Below are positions 41,777-48,128 of a stretch of 64,000 nt of DNA, one piece after another. Every line of letters starts with the position of its first letter. Positions within the stretch are counted from its first letter, which is position 1. The notes beneath the pieces were generated by a model that worked only from the letters and a program-made list of their open reading frames with translations, searched no databases and was not told the origin of the DNA. Source of the DNA: an uncultured Bacteroidales bacterium (GTDB lineage Bacteria; Bacteroidota; Bacteroidia; Bacteroidales; Paludibacteraceae); contig CALCUH010000072.1 in assembly GCA_937907165.1 (NCBI GenBank), positions 1 to 64,000 on the forward strand. Direction: 5' to 3'. A program made the translations under genes and the position numbers.

Positions 41777-41985
41777 ATAGGCGTCAGATCCACATCGAGC
41801 AAGATCTGATTCTGCGCGAGAATATACTGAACCGGAACTTCTACCTCCATGAATAGATACGGTTCGCCGGTTGAGTCGTCCATTCGCAGCTTTCCTATTC
41901 GCTTATGCTTATGACGTCCAGCCATAAAACAGCCGACACATGAACCTCCGAACACGGTTCCGATTACGAAAAACAAAATAGCCAT
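41764..41985 (-). CDS. Small membrane protein
   Basis: 73 residues; N-terminal hydrophobic segment (MAILFFVIGTVFGGSCVGCF), a basic stretch (RHKHKRIGK), then a beta-rich tail. Cytoplasmic C-terminus expected. Confidence 0.6.
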   Translation of the reverse strand: MAILFFVIGTVFGGSCVGCFMAGRHKHKRIGKLRMDDSTGEPYLFMEVEVPVQYILAQNQILLDVDLTPITRD

Positions 41986-42000
41986 AATTCCTCCTTAACA

Positions 42001-42072
42001 TTTTAGCATGGTTTACGGGTTGCTTCGTGATGAATTTCGAGAAAAGGAAAGAGCAAGCGATAAGCCTGCTCA
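42001..42072 (-). promoter_or_regulatory. Terminator and diverged promoter element
   Basis: GAGCA/TGCTC hairpin overlapping the stop of the 42070 gene, with TTTCCTTTTC, then a diverged element (CGTAAACCATGC, TAAAATG) above the 41764 gene. Confidence 0.5.
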
Positions 42073-42282
42073 GATCCATTCAAATTCAATGTTTTCAACT
42101 CTTACTTTAATCGGAATATCAGGGCATTCTAATCTAATCGGAAAGCCAACAAACTCCACCATCTCGTTATATGCTTTAAGATATTCGAATGCCTCCTGAT
42201 CGGAAGCAAAGTCTAGTATCCATCCTCGAGATGTATCTGCGTCCTTTGTATCTGTCCGATATACGACAAATCTATATGCCAT
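42070..42282 (-). CDS. Small protein of a local paralogous family
   Basis: 70 residues. MAYRFVVYRTDTKDADTSRG, FEYLKAYNEM and CPDIPIKVRVEN parallel the 42362 product. Starts after AAAGGAGG, within about 7 bases of the promoter element. Unknown function. Confidence 0.6.
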   Translation of the reverse strand: MAYRFVVYRTDTKDADTSRGWILDFASDQEAFEYLKAYNEMVEFVGFPIRLECPDIPIKVRVENIEFEWI

Positions 42283-42297
42283 GGTAATCCCTCCTTT

Positions 42298-42352
42298 CCA
42301 TTATAGAAAAGGTTATTTTCGCGAAAAGGAAAGAGACTCCGTAAAGTCTCAA
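42298..42352 (-). promoter_or_regulatory. Terminator-promoter unit
   Basis: GAGACT/AGTCTC hairpin, TTTCCTTTT, then CGCGAAAATAACCTTTTC and TATAATGG, followed immediately by AAAGGAGG. Very short leader. Confidence 0.75.
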
Positions 42353-42361
42353 TCCCGTTTG

Positions 42362-42565
42362 TCATGCTATTTTATATTCATATTTGACTTCGAATGGGAT
42401 GTCCGCCGATGTCACAATAACATCACTTCCCATTTCGTCCAGCAAGAAAATGAAGTCTAATACATATTCGGCGGCGTCTTCGTCCGTATCGAACCATTTC
42501 GCCCAGTTATATATCGAGACATCCTTTCCTTCGGTTTTTGTGAAAGCGACAAAATTGTACAACAT
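42362..42565 (-). CDS. Small protein of a local paralogous family
   Basis: 67 residues from ATG 42565 (MLYNFVAFTKTEGKDVSIYN). Shares the MxYxFVxxT start, an Ala-Glu-Tyr helix and a C-terminal ADIPFEVKYE with the 42070 product. AAAGGAGG precedes the ATG. Confidence 0.6.
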   Translation of the reverse strand: MLYNFVAFTKTEGKDVSIYNWAKWFDTDEDAAEYVLDFIFLLDEMGSDVIVTSADIPFEVKYEYKIA

Positions 42566-42580
42566 ATTTATCCCTCCTTT

Positions 42581-42642
42581 CATAATGCAAGGAGTAAATT
42601 TCGCGAAAAGGAAAGAGACTCCGTGCAATAACAGAGCCTCTA
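42581..42642 (-). promoter_or_regulatory. Terminator-promoter unit
   Basis: AGAGGCTC/GAGTCTCT hairpin, TTTCCTTTT, then CGCGAAATTTACTCCTTG and CATTATG, followed at once by AAAGGAGG. Confidence 0.7.
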
Positions 42643-42786
42643 TCTAGTCAAAATCCATATGTTCGTGATTATAACACTACAATCGTATCCGCCGTTTCGC
42701 ATAAACCAGTCATACAGTTCGTCCATCGTATTGACTGTTATTTTTGTCGGTCGAATGTTCGTCGCGTATATAAAACCATACATCAT
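42640..42786 (-). CDS. 48-residue member of the paralogous family
   Basis: MMYGFIYATNIRPTKITVNT, then DELYDWFMRNGGYDCSVIIT. The start resembles the 42362 and 42070 products but the C-terminus is shorter. AAAGGAGG is 12 bases upstream; an ATG 4 bases earlier opens a 26-codon frame that looks less protein-like. Confidence 0.5.
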   Translation of the reverse strand: MMYGFIYATNIRPTKITVNTMDELYDWFMRNGGYDCSVIITNIWILTR

Positions 42787-42806
42787 ACATACGAACCACC
42801 TCCTTT

Positions 42807-42835
42807 CTATAATGGAAGGAGTTATTCTCGCGTAT
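42807..42835 (-). promoter_or_regulatory. Repeated promoter element
   Basis: ACGCGAGAATAACTCCTTC and CATTATAG followed by AAAGGAGG. It overlaps the end of the 42822 gene. Confidence 0.65.
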
Positions 42836-43214
42836 TTGACAATACCCAGAAGAAGTGTCGGTATACATTATAATACGCTTCTCGACTTAACGGAAGAACC
42901 TTCTTAGCGGACATGGAATCGTAACTGTATCCTTTTGTCACCCCGTACAACAAATCCTCATAAATCTCGGGACATTCTTTGGTGGCTCTGTCCATACTAT
43001 CCAAAACCATTTTGATTTTGTCACTCAAAGCCGCTCTCTTGATTGCTTCGTCCTCGGTAGGGTTTCGGTTCTCACGAGTTGCGAGACCATCTAACCGAGA
43101 TCTTTGCTTCTGCCAATCCCAGAACTGGAAGCAGAAATACTTGAGTTCGTAGTAGCGGTTCTTGGGGATCCGGAAAGGGTTTTTCTTAGATACGATTGCT
43201 TGTGTAGCTTTCAT
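42822..43214 (-). CDS. Possible ArpU/RinA-like transcription regulator
   Basis: 130 residues. NRYYELKYFCFQFW near the start and SREAYYNVYRHFFWVL at the end match the general pattern of phage late-gene regulators of the ArpU/RinA kind, which have sigma-like helices. The middle is charged helix. GGAGTATATCC precedes the ATG. Tentative. Confidence 0.5.
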   Translation of the reverse strand: MKATQAIVSKKNPFRIPKNRYYELKYFCFQFWDWQKQRSRLDGLATRENRNPTEDEAIKRAALSDKIKMVLDSMDRATKECPEIYEDLLYGVTKGYSYDSMSAKKVLPLSREAYYNVYRHFFWVLSNTRE

Positions 43215-43231
43215 GGATATACTCCTTTCAA

Positions 43232-43333
43232 AGAAAAAAAAATGAGAAGGAGTCGCTTGAGAGTACGGTTTGACTCTTAATCTTCATCGCTCTCCTTACC
43301 GTCGTTTAGGATTAAACCTCACGATTCCTTCTC
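43232..43333 (-). ncRNA. Structured RNA candidate with closing stem
   Basis: From the promoter element at 43333, the transcript starts GAGAAGGAATC, which pairs with GACTCCTTCTC about 80 bases later, followed by ATTTTTTTTTC. An inner GGTTTAATCC hairpin-like segment is present. A 19-codon frame inside is unlikely to be real. A tRNA fold could not be completed. The closing stem plus U-run acts as a terminator before the 42822 gene. Confidence 0.45.
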
Positions 43334-43394
43334 ATAATACGCTTTGTAAATTTCGCGCAAAAGAAAAAGAAGAGGGTGGGATTAGTTCACCCAC
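43333..43394 (-). promoter_or_regulatory. Terminator-promoter unit
   Basis: GTGGG/CCCAC hairpin with CTCTTCTTTTTC, then TTGCGCGAAATTTACAAAGC and TATTATGAG. It matches the consensus best. Confidence 0.75.
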
Positions 43395-43422
43395 ATCTCC
43401 TTGTGTCGCTCCTTAACCTGAT

Positions 43423-43545
43423 TTATTTCTTAGATCCGTTTCCAGATCGTGGTGTCCGGTCTCTATTGCGTTGCTGGGTATGCGCGTCACGCTCCAACCA
43501 TGCCTTTCGGTTTAGGTTGCCCAGTCGTCCTCTTCCATTATACAC
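43423..43545 (-). other. Possible small basic peptide or RNA, undefined
   Basis: Between two promoter elements one frame reads GNLNRKAWLERDAHTQQRNR followed by DRTPRSGNGSKK and a stop. It looks protein-like, but the only upstream start is a GTG inside the -10 of its own promoter. Could be a remnant gene, a non-ATG start or a structured RNA. Confidence 0.3.
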
Positions 43546-43562
43546 TTTGTAAATTTAGCGTG
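43535..43562 (-). promoter_or_regulatory. Repeated promoter element
   Basis: CACGCTAAATTTACAAAGTG and TATAATGG, between two RNA-like stretches. Confidence 0.65.
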
Positions 43563-43568
43563 AAAGTG

Positions 43569-43638
43569 AGATAGGATGCACTCGGGCTGTAGCTCCGTTG
43601 TACTTTTCATAGCTATGTTACCATAACTCCTCCTATCC
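43569..43638 (-). ncRNA. tRNA-sized RNA candidate
   Basis: GGATAGG at the expected transcript start pairs with CCTATCT about 63 bases later, like an acceptor stem. I could not find a convincing D or T arm, so it is not called a tRNA. Small inner palindromes (ATGGTAACAT, CATAGCTATG) suggest structure. No good coding frame fits. Confidence 0.35.
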
Positions 43639-43691
43639 ATAATACGCTTTGTTATTCTCGCGCAAAAAGGAAAGAGTCTTCGCAGACTCGA
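43637..43691 (-). promoter_or_regulatory. Terminator-promoter unit
   Basis: GAGTC/GACTC hairpin with TTTCCTTTTT, then TTGCGCGAGAATAACAAAGC and TATTATGG. It ends the 43713 transcript. Confidence 0.7.
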
Positions 43692-43712
43692 TCCTTTTCG
43701 AATAACCAGTTG

Positions 43713-43979
43713 TTAATTGTTGAAGTCAAACCACATTAGCTCACTTGTTACGCCGTCTTCGCTCTTTCTCACGAGCGCACCGTCTTCATTCCGATAAACG
43801 ATCTCGTACCTCGTTGTCCAGGTACAGGACCGGTTCGGGTAGCGATCCTGGTCCTGCACGGACCAAGACTTGCCAACCTCCGCCGTCCGTAATTCGGACC
43901 ACGTGATCGTTAAATCTCCATCGGGATAGCATGTCTCGTGGACAATAGCAAATGGTTCACAATGAATACTCTTTTTCAT
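43713..43979 (-). CDS. Unknown small beta-rich protein
   Basis: 88 residues from ATG 43979 after AAGGAGG (MKKSIHCEPFAIVHETCYPD). Trp/Thr-rich, probably all-beta. No family recognised. Confidence 0.55.
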   Translation of the reverse strand: MKKSIHCEPFAIVHETCYPDGDLTITWSELRTAEVGKSWSVQDQDRYPNRSCTWTTRYEIVYRNEDGALVRKSEDGVTSELMWFDFNN

Positions 43980-44021
43980 GATTAATTTCCTCCTTAATAT
44001 ATTTTTAGCGAGGTTATTCCT

Positions 44022-44048
44022 CATTATATTCCTTGTTATTTTCGCGAA
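44022..44048 (-). promoter_or_regulatory. Repeated promoter element
   Basis: TTCGCGAAAATAACAAGG and ATATAATGAGG overlap the end of the 44036 gene and serve the 43713 gene. It is the first copy in transcription order. Confidence 0.7.
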
Positions 44049-44281
44049 CCTGTCCACACATACCCTGTATCCTCGTACAGCAATTTTGGAGAGATATAGT
44101 AATTGATTCTGCCGAGTTTCAAATCCATCTCCTTTACGTCTGTTATAAGTTTTCCATTCCGAGTAGCTTTTCCAATCGGTAGCCATCCAGAGATTATTCC
44201 GGCTCTTACCCATGAAGCATCTCTACCATATACTTTAGCCGCAACTGAGATTGGAACAGAGCCTACTGCCAATTCTGCCAC
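44036..44281 (-). CDS. Excisionase-like / HTH DNA-binding phage protein
   Basis: 81 residues from GTG 44281 after AAAGGTGG. PISVAAKVYGRDASWVRAGI, SGWLPIGKATR and GRINYYISPKLLYEDTG match a Firmicutes phage protein with an N-terminal winged-HTH of the MerR/excisionase kind. It is the first minus-strand gene facing the integrase/repressor pair, which fits an early regulator or excisionase. Confidence 0.65.
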   Translation of the reverse strand: MAELAVGSVPISVAAKVYGRDASWVRAGIISGWLPIGKATRNGKLITDVKEMDLKLGRINYYISPKLLYEDTGYVWTGSRK

Positions 44282-44540
44282 GATTAGCCCACCTTTCACA
44301 TCTAACCTATTGACAAGGTATACTATAATATGATAAAAAATCAGCAAGGCAGACAAGTGAAACTGTTACTGGGGCGTGTTCTGAATACCTTTGTAAATCG
44401 TATAATGCGATTAGTGATGGTGCGTTTACCAGTTGTAGTAGCAAGGTAGCCTGCCCTGCCGACATCCATATTATAGCATATTTGTCGGAACGAAACAAGA
44501 CCGAAATACGGTCGAAAAGAGGTTGAAAGGAGCTTATTGC
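44282..44540. promoter_or_regulatory. Divergent lysogeny control region
   Basis: No gene lies here. A palindrome GACCGAAATACGGTC at 44499-44513 sits just before the ribosome site of the plus-strand HTH gene and may be an operator. TATAAT occurs on the plus strand near 44404 and on the minus strand near 44472. TTGACA (44310) is followed by TATAAT at a non-standard distance. The switch between lytic and lysogenic transcription is probably here. Confidence 0.5.
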
Positions 44541-44996
44541 ATGAACCAAGAAAAGATCGCAAACATCATAACTCAGTTAAAAAAGGTACGAGAAGAAAAT
44601 GGTTATTCGTATGCTAAGATTCAGGAAATGGTCGAGAAAAACGGCGATTACGTAAGCATTTCCACGGTAAAGCGAGTATTCGAAAATGGTTCGGAATCGT
44701 ATGGTTATCAGTTTGAAAACACGTTGAAACCTATCGCAGTGGCCGTCCTTGGTATAAACAGTGAAATTGAAGTGGCTACCGTTAGCGAGGTAGACGCACT
44801 CAAAGCCATCGTCTCGTGCAAGTCGGACAGGATTACAGAGCTAGAAGCGATATTGGAAAGAACTGAAGAATCCTATAGAAGACGACTTAATTTCCTTAAA
44901 GAGCAGATATCGCTCAAAGACGCACGGATAGACAAGAGAGACACCATGATCGAGCGCCTACTAAGTGTGATATTAGACGAAAAAGGGTCAACCTGA
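44541..44996 (+). CDS. HTH and coiled-coil repressor-like protein
   Basis: 151 residues from ATG 44541 after AAAGGAG. QLKKVREENGYSYAKIQEMV and ISTVKRVFENGSE form an XRE-like HTH (about 10-55); a coiled coil follows (about 95-145, ITELEAILERTEESYRRRLN), likely for dimerisation. It is divergent to the lytic genes and upstream of the integrase, so a lysogeny repressor is the simplest reading. Confidence 0.7.
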   Translation: MNQEKIANIITQLKKVREENGYSYAKIQEMVEKNGDYVSISTVKRVFENGSESYGYQFENTLKPIAVAVLGINSEIEVATVSEVDALKAIVSCKSDRITELEAILERTEESYRRRLNFLKEQISLKDARIDKRDTMIERLLSVILDEKGST

Positions 44997-45006
44997 TGTA
45001 TGAGTC

Positions 45007-45047
45007 TTGACATTCATACACCATTGTGGTATAATACGGTGTATGAA
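45007..45047 (+). promoter_or_regulatory. Consensus promoter with overlapping inverted repeat
   Basis: TTGACA, 17 bases, TATAAT: a perfect sigma-A type promoter for the integrase. TTCATACACC (45013-45022) and GGTGTATGAA (45038-45047) form a 10-bp inverted repeat around the -10. Related GTGTATGAA and GTGTAGGAAT units recur on both sides of the integrase, so the binder may be the integrase itself or the repressor. Confidence 0.75.
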
Positions 45048-45060
45048 CGGAGGTGTAGGA

Positions 45061-46224
45061 ATGCTTAAAAAGTGCCCAGAATGCGAGCTTCAAGTAAGTG
45101 ATAAGGCCTTTGCGTGTCCTCATTGTGGTTACCCGATGCGAACTGATGGCGAACAAAAAATACGCCCTCGAACAAATCGTCGAAAGCGTCTACCAAATGG
45201 TTTCGGTCAGATAACCGAGATAAAGAGAAAGAGATTGCGTAAGCCGTTCCGAGCCATGGTTACAGTCGGTAAAACGGACGAGGGGAAACCGATATGCAAA
45301 TTACTCAAACCGGAAGCCTATTTCGAAACCTATAATGATGCATACTCGGCTCTGGTCGAATACAATAGGAATCCGTATGACTTTGCTGACGATATCACCA
45401 TGGAAGAACTCTTCAATAGATGGTCTGAAAAGCACTTCCAAAGACTCAAATCACCTGATAGTGCTAAGAACATCCGATGCGCATGGGCTCATTGTGCATC
45501 GATATATAACATGAAGGTTAAAGACATCAGAGCTCGCCATATGAAGGAAATGATCGAGCAGTCCACCACTTCTAATGGTAATAAGACGCTCATGAAGATG
45601 ATCCTGAACATGATGATGGATTATGCAGTAGAATATGAGTTAGTTGACCGCAACTACGCTAGAGACTTCAAGATAGAAAAGGTTGACAAGAGCAAAACCG
45701 TCGGAACAGGAGCGCACAATACCTTTACGGACGATGAGCTCACAGTCTTATGGTCTCATTCTGGCGAAAGCATGTGGATCGACATGATGCTTATTCAGTG
45801 CTATGGCGGTTGGCGTCCTATAGAACTCTGTCAGCTTCGTAAAGGAGACGTTGACCTCTATATCGGATGCATTACCGGCGGTTCAAAGACTGAAGCCGGT
45901 CGCCATCGTCAAGTCCCGATACATGACAAGATACTTGACATAGTGAAGCGATACCTCGATAGAGGATCATCAGAGTTCCTTTTTGGAGAGTTGACTTACG
46001 AACAGTATCGCTATGCTTTCCATAACGAACTTGAGAGACTCGGATTGCCTGACCATACGCCTCACGACTGCCGGGTACGTTTCATAACAGCAGCTAAGAA
46101 CTGCGGTATGGACGAGTACGCCATCAAGAGAATAGTTGGACATGTCATAGGAGACCTGACAGAACGAGTCTACACCAAGAGAGACTTTGGATGGATCAAA
46201 TCAGAAATGGAAAAACTAAGATGA
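45061..46224 (+). CDS. int: Tyrosine integrase with N-terminal zinc ribbon
   Basis: 387 residues from ATG 45061 after GGAGGTG. Residues 5-23 (CPECELQVSDKAFACPHCGY) form a zinc ribbon that is not typical for phage integrases. An SAM-like core-binding domain follows (about 110-205). The catalytic set is R252, K276, H335-x-x-R338, H361 and Y371. It would integrate the phage at attP, probably in the region just downstream. Confidence 0.9.
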   Translation: MLKKCPECELQVSDKAFACPHCGYPMRTDGEQKIRPRTNRRKRLPNGFGQITEIKRKRLRKPFRAMVTVGKTDEGKPICKLLKPEAYFETYNDAYSALVEYNRNPYDFADDITMEELFNRWSEKHFQRLKSPDSAKNIRCAWAHCASIYNMKVKDIRARHMKEMIEQSTTSNGNKTLMKMILNMMMDYAVEYELVDRNYARDFKIEKVDKSKTVGTGAHNTFTDDELTVLWSHSGESMWIDMMLIQCYGGWRPIELCQLRKGDVDLYIGCITGGSKTEAGRHRQVPIHDKILDIVKRYLDRGSSEFLFGELTYEQYRYAFHNELERLGLPDHTPHDCRVRFITAAKNCGMDEYAIKRIVGHVIGDLTERVYTKRDFGWIKSEMEKLR

Positions 46225-46410
46225 GGTGTAGGAATAGTGTATGAATAAAGCCGTTAAGAGTGCGTTTTATGACCCTTAACGGCTTCTTCATATACGTATT
46301 TACGTGGTTTTAGAGGCTAGTCAGTCGTCCATAGGCATATCCCAGTTGTGCCCATTATAATGTATTTACGTTGTTATTACTCGAAAGTGTAGGAATAATA
46401 TAGGAATCGT
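46222..46410 (+). other. Candidate attP region
   Basis: Downstream of int lie GTGTAGGAAT (46227 and near 46397), GTGTATGAA near 46238 and a direct repeat TATTTACGTNGTT (near 46298 and 46361). The first two also occur upstream of int (45040-45065). Repeated arm-type sites around an integrase gene are expected of attP. The crossover core cannot be defined without the host attB. Confidence 0.5.
46248..46285 (+). terminator. Strong hairpin terminator after int
   Basis: AAGCCGTTAAG pairs with CTTAACGGCTT (11 bp) around a 16-base loop. U-rich sequence is weak on both sides. It probably separates int from the lysis/fibre module, perhaps in both directions. Confidence 0.65.
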
Positions 46411-46416
46411 GTTTTC

Positions 46417-46770
46417 TCATTTCACCCCTACAGCCGGAGTAATCTGAAAAATGGACGAGACAAATGTGGTCTTTTGGTTCGTGGCATCGACATATAGACA
46501 GTCGTACAGATACTCGCCGGTCACGAGTTTGGTTTCCTCAGACGAGATTTCACAAATGATGCAAGTTGGATCTTCCGGATCGGCATTCGCTGAGGTAAGG
46601 ATCTTCTCGATAACCGTTTCGCCTTTTTTACTTTTTACTGTAAACACAATGTACTCGCCATCGTCTAGTGTAATCGGTTCACAAGTATCGTTATCAACAA
46701 TACTAATCTCGATCATCATCGTATTACCGTATGTGACACGAATCCAATTTGGATCAAAAATATCGATCAT
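46417..46770 (-). CDS. Virion-associated protein, BppU-N-like
   Basis: 117 residues, all-beta; GNTMMIEISIVDNDTCEPIT and GEYIVFTVKSKKGETVIEKI, with TGEYLYDCLYVDA. The pattern fits the N-terminal domain of phage upper baseplate proteins that attach fibres. It is the last gene of the late module. A TTATAATG promoter-like sequence precedes it near 46804. Confidence 0.5.
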   Translation of the reverse strand: MIDIFDPNWIRVTYGNTMMIEISIVDNDTCEPITLDDGEYIVFTVKSKKGETVIEKILTSANADPEDPTCIICEISSEETKLVTGEYLYDCLYVDATNQKTTFVSSIFQITPAVGVK

Positions 46771-46828
46771 GGTTCGCCTCCTTTTTATTTACGGTTAATT
46801 TCATTATAAGGTTTGTTTCATAAAAGAT

Positions 46829-48109
46829 TTAATTAGATGCCAACGGAGAAAACTGAACCCAATCTGAAAATACACCGGAGCTATTGCTTTCCCTGGCATA
46901 TATTGGGAAATTTGTTGCCGAAAACGCATTTGAATTAACAAAAGCAATTTGTTTTGAGTACGCTCGACCATTTGTTTGATTTTGCAACGTCAATACAACG
47001 CCACCCGAAGATGTTGGTTTATTCAAAGCCGTATTCTGATAAAAATACAATCCAACTTCGTACGCTTCATTTAAATCGCTAATAGCGCTTGACGTTTTAA
47101 CGGGGATTACACGACCATTATATAGCTCCTGAAGCGATGGGCAGTACTCGGTAAACGTGCTTGATAATGCATAGTCTTCTTCGGTGCATATCATAGCCCC
47201 TGTAAAAGTCATCGTATCTCCCGAACTATGCGCTACAGTGTCAGACTGATTAATACGAAGTGCTTTGGCGGTTCCAGTAAGAGTAACTACAATGTGCACA
47301 TTATTTCCTCTTGGTATTTGGAAATAATTGGAAACATTGTGTGAGGCATCCGCTGAATCATAAAATATCCCTCTACAAGTTGTTGCATCGCTATCTGTAG
47401 ATGTTAGTGACTCGAAAGATATAACATATGTTCCAGCTGGCAAATTAAGTTCGTTTGTTTGGAACCAAGAAGATGTAGATGGTGCCGTACCGCTTGCAAC
47501 GGGCATCATGTTCTTAGATCCTTCATTTATTTGTTTTATTAGGCTTTTCGACATGTTATATGTATAGCCCGATGATGCTGAATTGATACTGTTTTTAACG
47601 GGGATCTGATCGGTAGGTGTTTCCCATGTTTGGACACCGTTCTTTAATTTTAAAGCGGTTATTAGCCTGGTAGTATCCGATGTTCCCGCTGTTATTTCAG
47701 CATCAGTTATTTTGCTGTATGTGGTGTTCGCTTCATTATTATATCCATTCCAGACCCAATATGTTCCATCATAAATATAATAATGATAGTAATTTGCGGT
47801 TCCAAATGCAGTTGTGTTCGTTCCTGTTGGTGTCGCGCTTCCTGCATAGTAAATGTTTTTAGCACCCGTACCATTTATATTTAATTTACATGGGGCGGAT
47901 GCTGTTGCATTATATGTATTTGTATTTGCAAACTTAACGGCAACAACCGCCCCAGCTCGTAATACGAAATTTTGGTCGACGCTGACAGATACTTCTTTTG
48001 TCTGGGATGCAGCGGAGGACGAGCACGCCCCGACAAACATACCACGACCATCGGTTAAATCGTACGTCTGACTATCATTGGGCAGCTTTATCTTTGAAAT
48101 AATAGGCAT
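46829..48109 (-). CDS. Tail fibre / receptor-binding protein
   Basis: 426 residues. N-terminal SKIKLPNDSQTYDLTDGRG is shared with the 48129 product (SKITLPSGTTYDLKDA), a probable anchoring segment. The rest is Ser/Thr/Asn-rich, beta-structured with a jelly-roll-like middle (LPAGTYVISFESLTS) and a C-terminal tip (TNGRAYSKQIAFVNSN). Expected at the tail tip for host recognition. Confidence 0.65.
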   Translation of the reverse strand: MPIISKIKLPNDSQTYDLTDGRGMFVGACSSSAASQTKEVSVSVDQNFVLRAGAVVAVKFANTNTYNATASAPCKLNINGTGAKNIYYAGSATPTGTNTTAFGTANYYHYYIYDGTYWVWNGYNNEANTTYSKITDAEITAGTSDTTRLITALKLKNGVQTWETPTDQIPVKNSINSASSGYTYNMSKSLIKQINEGSKNMMPVASGTAPSTSSWFQTNELNLPAGTYVISFESLTSTDSDATTCRGIFYDSADASHNVSNYFQIPRGNNVHIVVTLTGTAKALRINQSDTVAHSSGDTMTFTGAMICTEEDYALSSTFTEYCPSLQELYNGRVIPVKTSSAISDLNEAYEVGLYFYQNTALNKPTSSGGVVLTLQNQTNGRAYSKQIAFVNSNAFSATNFPIYARESNSSGVFSDWVQFSPLASN

Positions 48110-48128
48110 GCTTTAACCTCCATTTTGA

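Noticed and set aside
43569..43638. A second canonical tRNA
   Set aside because: Only the acceptor-like stem pairs; D, anticodon and T arms could not be drawn, so it is listed as an RNA candidate only.
37338..44048. A CRISPR array, suggested by regular short repeats
   Set aside because: The repeats are degenerate promoter/terminator units with genes of varied length between them; there are no identical repeats with 30-40-base spacers and no cas genes.
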